Assembly: GCA_964610175.1 (NCBI GenBank) | Contig: CAZSVE010000002.1 | Location: 12,326-76,325, forward strand | DNA: 64,000 nt | Source: CAZSVE01 sp964610175 | GTDB taxonomy: Bacteria > Pseudomonadota > Gammaproteobacteria > HK1 | Direction: 5' to 3' | Shown here: positions 55,515-64,000 of the stretch, piece by piece | How the letters are laid out: the number at the start of each line of letters is the position of its first letter | Position numbering within the stretch: position 1 is the first letter of the stretch | Made by a program: the position numbers and the translations under genes | The notes under the pieces: generated by a model | The model's input: only the letters and a program-made list of their open reading frames with translations | What the model was told of the DNA's origin: nothing | The model's database searches: none

Positions 55515-56270
55515 TCAACAAGACGGATTTGGACTAGCGAAGCTTCGCTCGTATTCATCGAACTGACATTCAATCAACTGCCCAACCGTTTCCTTGGAAC
55601 CGGGTAACAGCCGAGGTGCCAGGAACTGCACTATCTCCCCGGCAATCTTTGCGTCCCGCGGGGCATCATGGCGTCCATGATCGGAAATACCGCAGTTTTT
55701 GGCAACTTCATCGAGAGAACATTGGAACTGCTTCCTTCGCCAGGTACCATAGAGCATCATGGTATCGATCCACGGGTTCCTGAGAAAGCTTGCCGCCTTG
55801 CGATGTAGCCTTTTATTCAGGAAACGAAAATCGAAGTTGGCGTGGTGGGCAATGATGACGGCGTTGCCCAGGAAGGCGATTATTTCGGGCAACGCATCAT
55901 CTATCGTTGGCGCCTTCTGGATATCCGCATCGGAGATACCGTGTATCGCCGAGGAGCTCGATGGGATGTGCCGTTCGGGGTTGATCAACGTGGTGTAGCG
56001 TTTGCCACTGAATGTCAAGCCGGATAATTCCAACAAGGCAATCGATACGATCTCATCTCCAAGGGAAGGATAGAGCCCCGTGGTTTCCAGGTCCAAGGCC
56101 ACGAATCGGCTTTCCGTTATCGGCATCCTTCGGACCCGTCCTGGATCCACAGCGAGACATGCCTCGTGTAATCGTCTGGCCGCCGGATCGGTGAGAAGCT
56201 TCTTCTTCCCCAGACGGATTAGCAGTCGATCCCGTAATGCGGCAATGGAGTCCCGTATTTCACTCACCAA
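55515..56270 (-). CDS. DnaQ-like DEDDh 3'-5' exonuclease
   Basis: The 251-residue protein has the DEDDh motifs FVALDLETTG (about residues 50-59), HHANFDFRFLNKRL and HDAPRDAKIAGEI, preceded by an N-terminal helical region. This is the PolC-type epsilon-like exonuclease commonly encoded right after a cNMP/CBS/DUF294 protein, and here it overlaps that gene by seven bases. Its last residues, RSFASPNPSC, are encoded by an R1 left-end fragment and flanking bases, so the natural C-terminus was replaced. Confidence 0.93.
   Translation of the reverse strand: MVSEIRDSIAALRDRLLIRLGKKKLLTDPAARRLHEACLAVDPGRVRRMPITESRFVALDLETTGLYPSLGDEIVSIALLELSGLTFSGKRYTTLINPERHIPSSSSAIHGISDADIQKAPTIDDALPEIIAFLGNAVIIAHHANFDFRFLNKRLHRKAASFLRNPWIDTMMLYGTWRRKQFQCSLDEVAKNCGISDHGRHDAPRDAKIAGEIVQFLAPRLLPGSKETVGQLIECQFDEYERSFASPNPSC
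55534..55549 (+). repeat. R1 left-end fragment inside the exonuclease 3' end
   Basis: CTAGCGAAGCTTCGCT lies within the coding frame and contributes about five codons near the C-terminus of the exonuclease. Confidence 0.65.
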
Positions 56271-58144
56271 AATCCTACCTCGAAATCATCTTGCAATCGC
56301 TCCTGCAGGCGCTTCACGGCTCGCAGTGAGATGCGCAACAATTCCTGTTCGTGTAAATTCAGCAGGTCATAATCGAGCAACTTGCTCTCGGTATTTCCTC
56401 GGGGGATCGGTTGCAATCGTTGTTCAAGGTACACATCCAGCAAGGCATCGTAAGCGGCCAGAGTGGTCTTGACGAATTCCCGGCTCAACACACCTTGCTG
56501 GGATAGGCCTTGCAGCCTATCCACGGTATTATTGGTGTTTATTCCTTCCCGCCAGGCGTAGACACGCGCGGCATCGGCAACGATTCGCAAGGCATCCCGC
56601 TTCAGATCGATACGATGTTTTTTTCCGTCCGCTGTCGTGGTAATCAGTCGGTCGAAGAAACCAAGTGGCGGTCGTCCCTCGGCGTCGTCTTCCACCATCA
56701 TTGTCAACAAGCGGGGATTGTTGCGCAGTTTTTCTCCGATCTCCTGGCGTAATCCCGAAAGCAGGGTTTCGTCGCCGTAAAGAAACTTGAAATCCAAGGC
56801 AATCGTGGACCAACGGGCAGCCTTCCGGGTCGGGTAGTGAATGATATGGTTGAATTGCCGTCGCCAATCCGAAAGTCCCTTTCGCCAGGTGGGATTCCGC
56901 GCCATGATCTCCCCCGGGCAGAGGGTGTATCCCACATCCGCCATGCGTCGATTCAGACTGTCGGTAAAATTGGCAAACCATTTTCTCGCCGCGGCATCCC
57001 TGGCTACCTCGTCGGCCAGGATGATGGCGTTATCCTGATCCGGGGTCAGCAACATCTCACCGCGTCCACCCGATCCCAGAATCAACAAGGCGAAGGGACC
57101 CGGCGGCGAACCCTGCCCCTGGTTGACGAATTCCGTCAATGCCAGGGCAATACAGCGCTGTAAAATCGCCTGGTGGGTTTCGTTCAGCACCCGGATTGTT
57201 GCGTTTGTGCTGCGATTCCAGTTTCGTATATCGGAGGTAAACTGTGGAAGTCGTCCATGAAGTCGGTTCAATGAAATGAAGTCTTCGGCGCGCTGGATCT
57301 CGGCCAACAAGGGCGGCGATACCGCCGCGATAGCATGCAGGATATCCGTCTGTGACAGGATACCGATCGGTTCTTCCTTGCGGGTTACGATGAGATACTT
57401 TACCCCCTTACGCTCCTGCAAATGCTCTGCCTGTCGCAAGGAGGCACTCTCTGCGATCTTGTAAGGGGGCTGATATTGGACCGAAGACACCTTTTCCTCC
57501 CTGGAGATGCCTTTTTCCAAAATGGCCTCATATAAACCGGAGCAGGTAAATAGGCCCAACAGGTCGTCCGCCTCGTCCATCACGGCAAGGCTTCCGATCC
57601 CTTGCTTTCGCATTGAAGCGAATGCATCGCGCAACGAGGTATCCGGCTTACAAGAGACGAGGGGAACTTTCATGGCGTGAAAGACCGATAGGCTCAAGAT
57701 AGGCACTGCATCCATCGTTACAGCGACGCAACGGTGGATTTGCTCGGCAATGATTCGGTCCATGGCATCGGAAACCAAATGGTGCTTGGCCTCCAATCGA
57801 TGCAGTTTCTTTGCCGGCAACAGCAGAAACTCGCAATCGTCCACGGTCGTTACCGTCGAGGTATAGGGACGATTATCCATATAACCGGCAAGGCCCAACA
57901 CATCACCGATGCGCCGCTCGTTGGATTCCCCATCCGGCCAGACTTGGTGAACGCGCCCGGAACGGATGATGTAAATCACATTTTGGTAAGGGCTGCCATG
58001 ACGAAAGACGATCCTCCCCGCGGGCAAAGACAATGGTTTGATCAGCGAGATGATCTCTTCGAATATCTCTTGATTGAATTCATTGAAAAAACCGATTCCC
58101 GCCAGTTCGTCGCGAGAAAGGGCATGTGGATCGGTAACCGGCAT
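56264..58144 (-). CDS. cNMP-binding/CBS/DUF294 putative nucleotidyltransferase
   Basis: A multidomain signalling protein of 626 residues from ATG 58144 (a longer frame to 58288 is less likely). In order: a cyclic-nucleotide-binding domain (GRIVFRHGSPYQNVIYIIRSG), two CBS domains (VSCKPDTSLRDAFASM; ILSQTDILHAI), a GlnD-like nucleotidyltransferase domain with LILGSGGRGEMLLTPDQDNAII, and the DUF294 C-terminal domain. In many proteobacteria this protein and the exonuclease that follows are linked to acetate metabolism genes. The stop overlaps the exonuclease start. Its target is unknown. Confidence 0.92.
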   Translation of the reverse strand: MPVTDPHALSRDELAGIGFFNEFNQEIFEEIISLIKPLSLPAGRIVFRHGSPYQNVIYIIRSGRVHQVWPDGESNERRIGDVLGLAGYMDNRPYTSTVTTVDDCEFLLLPAKKLHRLEAKHHLVSDAMDRIIAEQIHRCVAVTMDAVPILSLSVFHAMKVPLVSCKPDTSLRDAFASMRKQGIGSLAVMDEADDLLGLFTCSGLYEAILEKGISREEKVSSVQYQPPYKIAESASLRQAEHLQERKGVKYLIVTRKEEPIGILSQTDILHAIAAVSPPLLAEIQRAEDFISLNRLHGRLPQFTSDIRNWNRSTNATIRVLNETHQAILQRCIALALTEFVNQGQGSPPGPFALLILGSGGRGEMLLTPDQDNAIILADEVARDAAARKWFANFTDSLNRRMADVGYTLCPGEIMARNPTWRKGLSDWRRQFNHIIHYPTRKAARWSTIALDFKFLYGDETLLSGLRQEIGEKLRNNPRLLTMMVEDDAEGRPPLGFFDRLITTTADGKKHRIDLKRDALRIVADAARVYAWREGINTNNTVDRLQGLSQQGVLSREFVKTTLAAYDALLDVYLEQRLQPIPRGNTESKLLDYDLLNLHEQELLRISLRAVKRLQERLQDDFEVGFW

Positions 58145-58445
58145 CACTTGATCTCGGATTGTTTCACGAAGGCCCTTTTTCTGGTGTGGCAACCAGAACG
58201 ATAAAGTCGGGTAGTGTATGGTCTGTCTCGCCCCCCCGAATGCCCCGAAAGGACTGCATGTATGCATGCTTTCAACATAGAAAACCAAGGGTCGAAACGC
58301 AGAGGCTAAAACACAAAAGCCAAAACCGATGACGACGCAAACTTACGATAAATCGTGTCAGGCAAAGAGCAGGTAAAGGTGCCGGGGATCGATTCGGCTT
58401 GCCAGAGTGCTCTCCGAAGATAGGTGACTCTTATTCCTAACCCGA

Positions 58446-61400
58446 CTATGCCGAGTTGGCCTTTAATCCTGCCAATTGCATTAAGCGTGCATGGAGCCGT
58501 TTCGTCATTTCCGACTCCATGGTTTTTCGCAACGCTGTTACCTCGGTTGCATGATTCTCTTCGAGCATTTTGTGTTCTACTTCGCGCAGGGCCGCTGCGC
58601 GTCGTTCGGCACGCTTTTCCACTTCTTCCGTGAACGGCGTGACGAGTCCGGCCAATTCCTGCAGGATGCACCAAGTCTCACGGCGATTTCGGGTTGCGGT
58701 GGCCAAAGCCGAATCGACGCGAAGGAGCGTTTGTTCACCATCCGGTCGTGTGCAGTGAATGGTGGGCGTCTTGTTGGCGCGAGTCTCGTTGTCTTGTTCC
58801 AGGTATTCCACCAAGGGTAATGTCTCGACGGTATCGGGGTCTTCTTCGTCGGGAACAGGTATGAAGCGTTCCGCGAACCGACCTTCCTCCAAGGCCCAAT
58901 GCACCGGAGTGAAGGGTTCTCCGTTCGATATGTTCCAAGCGAGATCCGGATTCGGATTGCCGGTGAGATCGATACGCAGGCCGAATACGCCTTGCACCCG
59001 GGGGTCGTAGCGAAACAACGGAAATACCCGCGCTCGTACGGCGTCCCGCGCGCGCCTTATCGTGCGATGCATGGGAAAACCATGACGTTCGGGACTTGGG
59101 GCATGAATATGTAGCAGCGCGGGTCCAGTGTAATCCATGGCCGCGCGCACGCTGGTGAGGAAGTGTTGCGGATCGGCAACGGAGGTTTGGGCTACGTATG
59201 CACGATATTGGGCGAGCGCCAGCAGACCGATGTTGATCCCCGGGGTTTTCGCGATGGCGAAAGGTGCATCCACCATGACGCCCGCTGTATCGGTGGCGGT
59301 CACCACGGCATCCAGTCCCAGATCCAGTTCCGAAACGATGAGAATCTTGAAGGGCGAGTCGGATCGTAGCAGCCATAAGATAGCTGCCAGACCTCGCCCC
59401 CCCAGCGTTTCGTTGTTACCGAGCAGGATCACCGGGGAGCAAAGCCGTCGTTCCTTGGGGGTCAAATCCTGCCAGGACAGGGGATGGTTACCAGTGTTGA
59501 CATTCCCGGTCCTTATTCCGGTTTGAATAGAGGAGGATTTGGCGGGATTCGGATCGAGCTCGTTGTGGGCCTCTCGCAGAAGTCGGATGCCTTCGATGGC
59601 TTTTCGGAGTTGGCCTTCGAAAAGGCCCGCTGCCAATTGTGCCGTTTCACCGGTCATGTCGATGGCCACCGGTACATGGAAGGGATTGTGGGGATAGGCG
59701 CCGGCCCACGTGGCCAGGGAGCCGGGTCCTACGGCAAGTCCAAAACGGGCCCGTCCCAGGCCATGACGGCTATTGGTGATTTCCCAGCGGAGATCACCCA
59801 GTGAACGGGTGAGTTCGACCAATCGACGCAACCTCGTTGTGTCCACGATACCTGCGTCTTCGGCAGTTTCCAGGTGTTTGGTCAGCACCGTCAATGGGAC
59901 CTGTCCGGGGTGCACGGAAGAAAGCCCAGTGGCAAGGGCGTCCAGGTCGTTGGTGGGTAATGCATCGGTTACGGTGTTTTGAATCAGTGCCGCGATGTCT
60001 TTGCGCGCCTGTTCCAGATCGGCCAGAAATTGCCCGACTAGTGGTTGTTGATGGGCCTCGACGGCACTTAGCAGGAAACGGACCGCGATCTTTTCTCCGG
60101 AACCGGCCTCCGCACCGTCCCCACCGGTCATCGTAAGTAGATATTGACGATCGAGGAACAAGGACCCCATGGCGTTGAAAAGAGGATTCCGGTTGGCGCG
60201 CGCTATGGTTTCCGGGGCGACCTCCGGCAGGTCTTTCCATATGCGCCATAGGCGACGTGCCTGAGCAATCCGTTCCTGTGTTTGGGGGACGGAAGTAAGG
60301 GCATTCGGCTCGCAGGTATCGATGCAAATGCTACATGCCTTACAGGTATTGGGATTGATGATGATGGATAACAGCTCTCCACTTCCCTCTTTTCCCCGTT
60401 CTGGTTCCGTAAAGAATCGTTCGGTGCGCGCAATGGGAATCGGACCAATCTCCGCCGAGAGTTTCTCTATCGACTCCCCGCGATGATCTTTCCCCTCGCC
60501 ATCCCGAGGAGCGCCCCCGGTTGTCTCCGATGGGATTCGTATCCGCGTCAGCAATTCGTCCACTGTGCCGAGGGGGTTATTTCGATCCGCGCACATTCGG
60601 TGGAAATCATTGGCGAGACGAATGGCCATGGGGCGCAGTTCACGGGATCGGGTCATGCGGACGCCAATATCGATCAGCCGACGCGCGCCGATGACCAGTG
60701 GTCCGATAGCACTGTCCGGACAATGTGCCCAACAATCGCCGCAGCCGGTACAGGCAACCGGGTCGAAGCTCGGTAAGATTTGGCGAGAGTTACTGAAATC
60801 CCGGAAAGTCGAGGTCAATGGTGGAATGATGCCCGTGGCAAGGTGGGGGTCCGGCGTGATCTCATGGGCCTCGCCACTTTGATACATCACGCCTACCTGG
60901 TGCCAAAAACGTGGCAGACTATCGTAGGTTTCATCGGCTTTGCCCAGTTGCCGCACCGTGGTGGGAATTTCGTCGCTCCAGATGGCTCGTTCTTCCAGGC
61001 CCTCCTGGGGCTCGGATGCGCTGTAATCCACACGATGCACCCCCTCGATCCCCCCACCGAAAGCCGCAAGTCGTGCTTCCCGCTCGGTATGGGGAAGACT
61101 CTGCAGGATATTACCGCGGACCTCCATGAGGTGCTCCGTCGGAGATAACAGTTTTCCGGCGTTACCCAGGGCTCCGAGCAAGGCCCCGAGGAGGCGCTCC
61201 TTGGAAAGCTCGAATCCGGTTCCCCCGACGGAAGGAGGGACACGATAAAGCATTGCTCGCTTGATACGGATGCCTTCACGCAGGATCGGCGGCAAGGAAT
61301 ACCAAAACACCTCCCTATCCAGCGAGCTTTCGATCATGAGGATACCCCTTTCGGTGAGATCGGCGATGGGACTCATGAACAGGTGATGACGGGGCGTGGT

Positions 61401-63203
61401 TATTATCGACATGTCTACCGGTACCTGGTCACCGGGGTCGCGCAGTGGTGAAGGACCCACATTGAGCCGATCCACGCAGTAGGATTCGAAACGCTCCCAA
61501 TAGAGACCGGGATTGCTGCGCACTTCTCCTTTGCGCAACCGCTGGAAGAATTCGGCGGCCTCGATGGCAAGGCCTTCCGCCCCCTGCCCGGGGATGCGGT
61601 GGATAGCCAATGTAAGCGTACCCTTGGGTCGCAGGTCCGGTGGGGCGTCTTGGCCTCGTAATCCCAGATTGGCGATCTCCGGGTAATCCCGGCGCAGTAT
61701 GTCCAGCAATACCTGACGTTTCGGGTACACGCTGGACACCTTGGCGAAATCGAAGCCGAGGTAGATTCGCGAGCGTACCTGCTCGGCTTCTTTGTCGCCT
61801 GTGTTTTGTTCGGGAGGGGTAGAGCGAAATCGTGTTTTGTACCAACGTTCCGGTCTGGCCTTTTCCATGTTGCGCGCTAATTCCTCGCAAAGCGCGATCA
61901 GGTCCGTACCTCGTAGCGGCAGGCCGCCCAGGCCAAATAATACCGAGCGCAAGCGCGGTTGCTCGTTATCCGAGATCACCGGATAGTGAGGGTGTGTGTG
62001 ACGCCCGAAGCAGGCGTTTTCCAGTGCCCGGTTGACAGCCGCGCGCAATTGGCGCGTCAATGGCGGGTCCGCCGCAAGTGGCGTATCGGATCTTTCCAGT
62101 ACGCCGACGATGCGTTTTTTTCGCAATGCTTCGGCGATTTGGGGCCCTGGAAATGGGCGCAGACAACGGATGCCGATCACACCGATCTTGATACCCCTTC
62201 GTCTTCGCATGTAATCCGCAGTGGCCTGAACCGTTTCCGTCGCCGACCCTTGCGTAACCAGTACGATGTCGGCGTTCTGCACCCGATAGGTCGATATGGC
62301 CAGTAAATGACGATTGGTATGTTGCGCCAGTAGCAACGATGATTCGTTCAGGATTCCCGCCACATGACGGTCGAAATAGGGACGTTTTGCCACCGCGCTA
62401 AGACCCCAGCTCTCCGGCCCTTGCAAGGCTCCGTGCAGAACCGGTCGATCGAGGTCGTGCCAGCATGGGACCCTTCGGCGAGTTTCACCGAAAATTACCC
62501 GTTGCGCTGGCGTCGGTGCCTGGATTTTCTCGTGCGCGGGGCCCAGGAATGCGCGGATCAGGGTGGACGATGGCAAGGATACGTTTTGTACCGCAAGCGC
62601 GGTTTGTTCCCCATCCATGGCTACGATCCCGGGAATCAAGGACAATTCCGCGGTCCTTCTGGCGATCAGCGTGAGATCCACCGCCTCTTGTACATTGGCT
62701 GCCAGTAATGTAAAACACCCGGAATCCGCAGCGGTGTGATAGGCCTCGTGGCCGGTGCCCAGCGCGCCTGCCTGGGCCGCCAGGGTTCGATTGGAGAGGT
62801 GAACCACAAGCGGTAAGTGGCGACCCGCGGCCATTACCAGCAGGTCTTGCCCACTTATCAGATCCGGCCCGGATAGAAACACCGTCGCGCGCACCCCGGA
62901 CATGGTCAGACCCATCGCCGCGGCAAGCGTTCCACGAGGACTCTCGGTTCCACGGCTTGTCAGCGGCACGCCGAAACAATTGACGCCCTTGCGTGCCTGC
63001 TCGGCTTTCCAGGTGATGGTCGCCGCCTCCACTGGAAATGATGCATTCAATGCAGCCACGTCGGCAAGGCACGTTTCCGTGATTGCAACTGCCGTAGCAC
63101 CGTCGATAACGGTGTCGACTGCGTATTCGGTTGGTTTCGACGGCTTTTCCGGATCGAAGAGCCGTTGGAACAATCGAAGCGGAGAATTGGCAAGACTAGG
63201 CAT
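58446..63203 (-). CDS. PFOR-like multidomain iron-sulfur protein with degenerate cofactor sites
   Basis: The 1585-residue protein has the domain order of pyruvate:ferredoxin oxidoreductase: alpha-like domains (about 20-440, with IVLVTQGSATETVQATADYM and IGIRCLRPFP), a gamma-like domain (about 480-690), a two-cluster ferredoxin domain (CTGCGDCWAHCP near 816 and CKACSICIDTCEP near 954), and a beta-like domain (about 1000-1480). But the CxGCG cysteines that hold the proximal cluster are replaced (NPLFNAMGS... then GGDGAEAGSGEK), and the TPP motif GDG-x-N is replaced by NNETLGGRGLAA near 1265. A coiled coil of about 80 residues ends the protein. Pyruvate oxidation therefore looks unlikely; an electron-transfer or other 2-oxoacid role is possible. 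ATG 63203; monocistronic or followed by the CBS protein gene. Confidence 0.8.
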   Translation of the reverse strand: MPSLANSPLRLFQRLFDPEKPSKPTEYAVDTVIDGATAVAITETCLADVAALNASFPVEAATITWKAEQARKGVNCFGVPLTSRGTESPRGTLAAAMGLTMSGVRATVFLSGPDLISGQDLLVMAAGRHLPLVVHLSNRTLAAQAGALGTGHEAYHTAADSGCFTLLAANVQEAVDLTLIARRTAELSLIPGIVAMDGEQTALAVQNVSLPSSTLIRAFLGPAHEKIQAPTPAQRVIFGETRRRVPCWHDLDRPVLHGALQGPESWGLSAVAKRPYFDRHVAGILNESSLLLAQHTNRHLLAISTYRVQNADIVLVTQGSATETVQATADYMRRRRGIKIGVIGIRCLRPFPGPQIAEALRKKRIVGVLERSDTPLAADPPLTRQLRAAVNRALENACFGRHTHPHYPVISDNEQPRLRSVLFGLGGLPLRGTDLIALCEELARNMEKARPERWYKTRFRSTPPEQNTGDKEAEQVRSRIYLGFDFAKVSSVYPKRQVLLDILRRDYPEIANLGLRGQDAPPDLRPKGTLTLAIHRIPGQGAEGLAIEAAEFFQRLRKGEVRSNPGLYWERFESYCVDRLNVGPSPLRDPGDQVPVDMSIITTPRHHLFMSPIADLTERGILMIESSLDREVFWYSLPPILREGIRIKRAMLYRVPPSVGGTGFELSKERLLGALLGALGNAGKLLSPTEHLMEVRGNILQSLPHTEREARLAAFGGGIEGVHRVDYSASEPQEGLEERAIWSDEIPTTVRQLGKADETYDSLPRFWHQVGVMYQSGEAHEITPDPHLATGIIPPLTSTFRDFSNSRQILPSFDPVACTGCGDCWAHCPDSAIGPLVIGARRLIDIGVRMTRSRELRPMAIRLANDFHRMCADRNNPLGTVDELLTRIRIPSETTGGAPRDGEGKDHRGESIEKLSAEIGPIPIARTERFFTEPERGKEGSGELLSIIINPNTCKACSICIDTCEPNALTSVPQTQERIAQARRLWRIWKDLPEVAPETIARANRNPLFNAMGSLFLDRQYLLTMTGGDGAEAGSGEKIAVRFLLSAVEAHQQPLVGQFLADLEQARKDIAALIQNTVTDALPTNDLDALATGLSSVHPGQVPLTVLTKHLETAEDAGIVDTTRLRRLVELTRSLGDLRWEITNSRHGLGRARFGLAVGPGSLATWAGAYPHNPFHVPVAIDMTGETAQLAAGLFEGQLRKAIEGIRLLREAHNELDPNPAKSSSIQTGIRTGNVNTGNHPLSWQDLTPKERRLCSPVILLGNNETLGGRGLAAILWLLRSDSPFKILIVSELDLGLDAVVTATDTAGVMVDAPFAIAKTPGINIGLLALAQYRAYVAQTSVADPQHFLTSVRAAMDYTGPALLHIHAPSPERHGFPMHRTIRRARDAVRARVFPLFRYDPRVQGVFGLRIDLTGNPNPDLAWNISNGEPFTPVHWALEEGRFAERFIPVPDEEDPDTVETLPLVEYLEQDNETRANKTPTIHCTRPDGEQTLLRVDSALATATRNRRETWCILQELAGLVTPFTEEVEKRAERRAAALREVEHKMLEENHATEVTALRKTMESEMTKRLHARLMQLAGLKANSA

Positions 63204-63441
63204 GATTTATTTTCACAAGGAGAGTTTTCCGGGCCTTCGCGAGTCGCGCTTTTCCATGATTTTTGCCAACTCGGCAAAGTCCCATCCAAAATTTTCGAAT
63301 CGTTTCGTCAAGGATTTTTCAGACAAGGAGCCGATGCCTCGATCTGCCCGGGCCTAAACCCGGTCCCAGGACGCGTGGATTATGCCAAGACCAATCCCCG
63401 AAACACGGCAACGGCACCCCCTCGAAGAAGGCAGGCCATCA

Positions 63442-63551
63442 TTCGCTTATTTCCCGCTCAGCTTTGCAAATGAGTCGAGTTCTACGGAACAGCAATTTTG
63501 CTTTGCCGATGCCGGGTCATGCCTCGTCGGTTCGAGGCGAAGTTCCACTAG
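63442..63551 (-). repeat. R1 dispersed repeat, full length
   Basis: Reverse copy, with the left palindrome changed to GGCGAAGTTCCACTAG. Confidence 0.85.
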
Positions 63552-63752
63552 AGAAGTATAACCGAAAAGATTCGAAGGCAAGGTCGAAACCAAGCCCGGA
63601 AACGACGATGGAGGCATCGGATATGGCAGGCAAGGTGTCGGGAGGAGAACCGAGAGGAGATGCCAAAATCGAATAGGGGGCCTGCGTTGGTTTCGACATA
63701 GGAAAGCCAGCGGGTGGTTGCCATTGTCGATCAAGGGTATCGAAGAAATGCT

Positions 63753-63858
63753 CCAGCGAAGCTTCGCTTCGAACCGATGAAGCATGATTTGGTATTCGTA
63801 GAGCAAAATTAGCGTTTTGTAAAACTTGAGTTTTTGCGAAGATGAGCGGGAAATAAAA
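63753..63858 (+). repeat. R1 dispersed repeat, full length
   Basis: Forward copy starting CCAGCGAAGCTTCGC. It is the inverted partner of the copy 200 bp to its left. Confidence 0.85.
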
Positions 63859-63975
63859 AAGAAGATTACTATGAAACAGCAGGCGCTCTTTCATTATCCG
63901 GGGTGTCGGAACCCACTACATGACCGTTAGTCGGTTATCCAGGAAATCTTGAACAAAACGATCGAAAAATTTTTA

Positions 63976-64000
63976 ATCTGTCATTTCGAGCGTAGCGAGA
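63976..64000. repeat. GTCATTTCGAGCGTAGCGAG short intergenic repeat (truncated by the window)
   Basis: It matches a very common bacterial intergenic repeat type and is related to 44974-45000. Its continuation lies outside the window. Confidence 0.5.

Larger units (their letters stand above)
63204..64000. other. Right-end spacer with an inverted R1 pair
   Basis: I recognise no gene in the last 800 bases. Two R1 copies face each other across 200 bp, and the last bases hold a GTCATTTCGAGCGTAGCGAG repeat cut by the window edge. Confidence 0.45.

Noticed and set aside
2398..63858. R1 copies as a CRISPR array or REP clusters
   Set aside because: The copies are dispersed one by one over the window in both orientations and not spaced regularly; at 110 bp they are much longer than REP units.

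Overview
The window reads as chromosomal DNA of a sulfur-oxidising gammaproteobacterium. Evidence: a Tat-targeted SoxB thiosulfohydrolase, Rnf subunits, LptE, HolA, ComEC and RluD of proteobacterial type, a periplasmic carbonic anhydrase, and a mesaconyl-CoA hydratase plus malyl/methylmalyl-CoA lyase pair (part of the 3-hydroxypropionate bicycle or ethylmalonyl-CoA chemistry). This mix recalls Chromatiales and their symbiotic relatives such as Thiosymbion and Kentron, but that placement is inference. Genes are scattered on both strands in small units of one to three, with long repeat-laden spacers.

Layout. 0-9 kb: thiC, an AT-rich PP-loop protein, then on the minus strand egtD followed by a fused molybdopterin oxidoreductase-cysteine desulfurase. 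9.5-16 kb: tRNA-Leu, a ChaN-like lipoprotein gene broken at a poly-G tract, xseB, ispA, queD-folE2, an MFS transporter. 16-19 kb: a defence-like patch (single-chain methyltransferase-MutH-like nuclease; two-TM protein plus ImmA/IrrE peptidase). 19-28 kb: comEC, rluD, metF, tRNA-Asp, nicotinate phosphoribosyltransferase, argS. 28-32 kb: mesaconyl-CoA hydratase and malyl-CoA lyase. 32-41 kb: cupin, lptE-holA, pgm, rnfC-rnfD, prfB with its programmed frameshift. 41-47 kb: a YchF-like protein without its GTPase core, RRM and cold-shock proteins, an aspartic protease, a DUF1538 permease, an ATPase-TOPRIM pair. 47-54 kb: soxB, an orphan yejE, carbonic anhydrase, pncC, a GalT-like DUF4921 protein. 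54-63 kb: a UDP-sugar dehydrogenase, an exonuclease/CBS-nucleotidyltransferase pair and a 1585-residue PFOR-like protein lacking key cofactor motifs.

The two most striking items are enzyme fusions. egtD makes hercynine, and the next gene joins a molybdenum enzyme to a sulfur-donating desulfurase, so the pair looks like a complete oxygen-independent ergothioneine module. The methyltransferase-nuclease fusion joins a DpnA-type (probably GATC) adenine methylase to a MutH/Sau3AI-type nuclease: a one-gene restriction-modification system.

The spacers carry a dispersed repeat of about 110 bp (called R1 here), with about 19 full or near-full copies and several fragments. It has palindromes near both ends and no terminal inverted repeats. 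One copy sits inside another, and removing it restores the outer copy exactly, so R1 has been mobile. No transposase, CRISPR array, rRNA or riboswitch was found.
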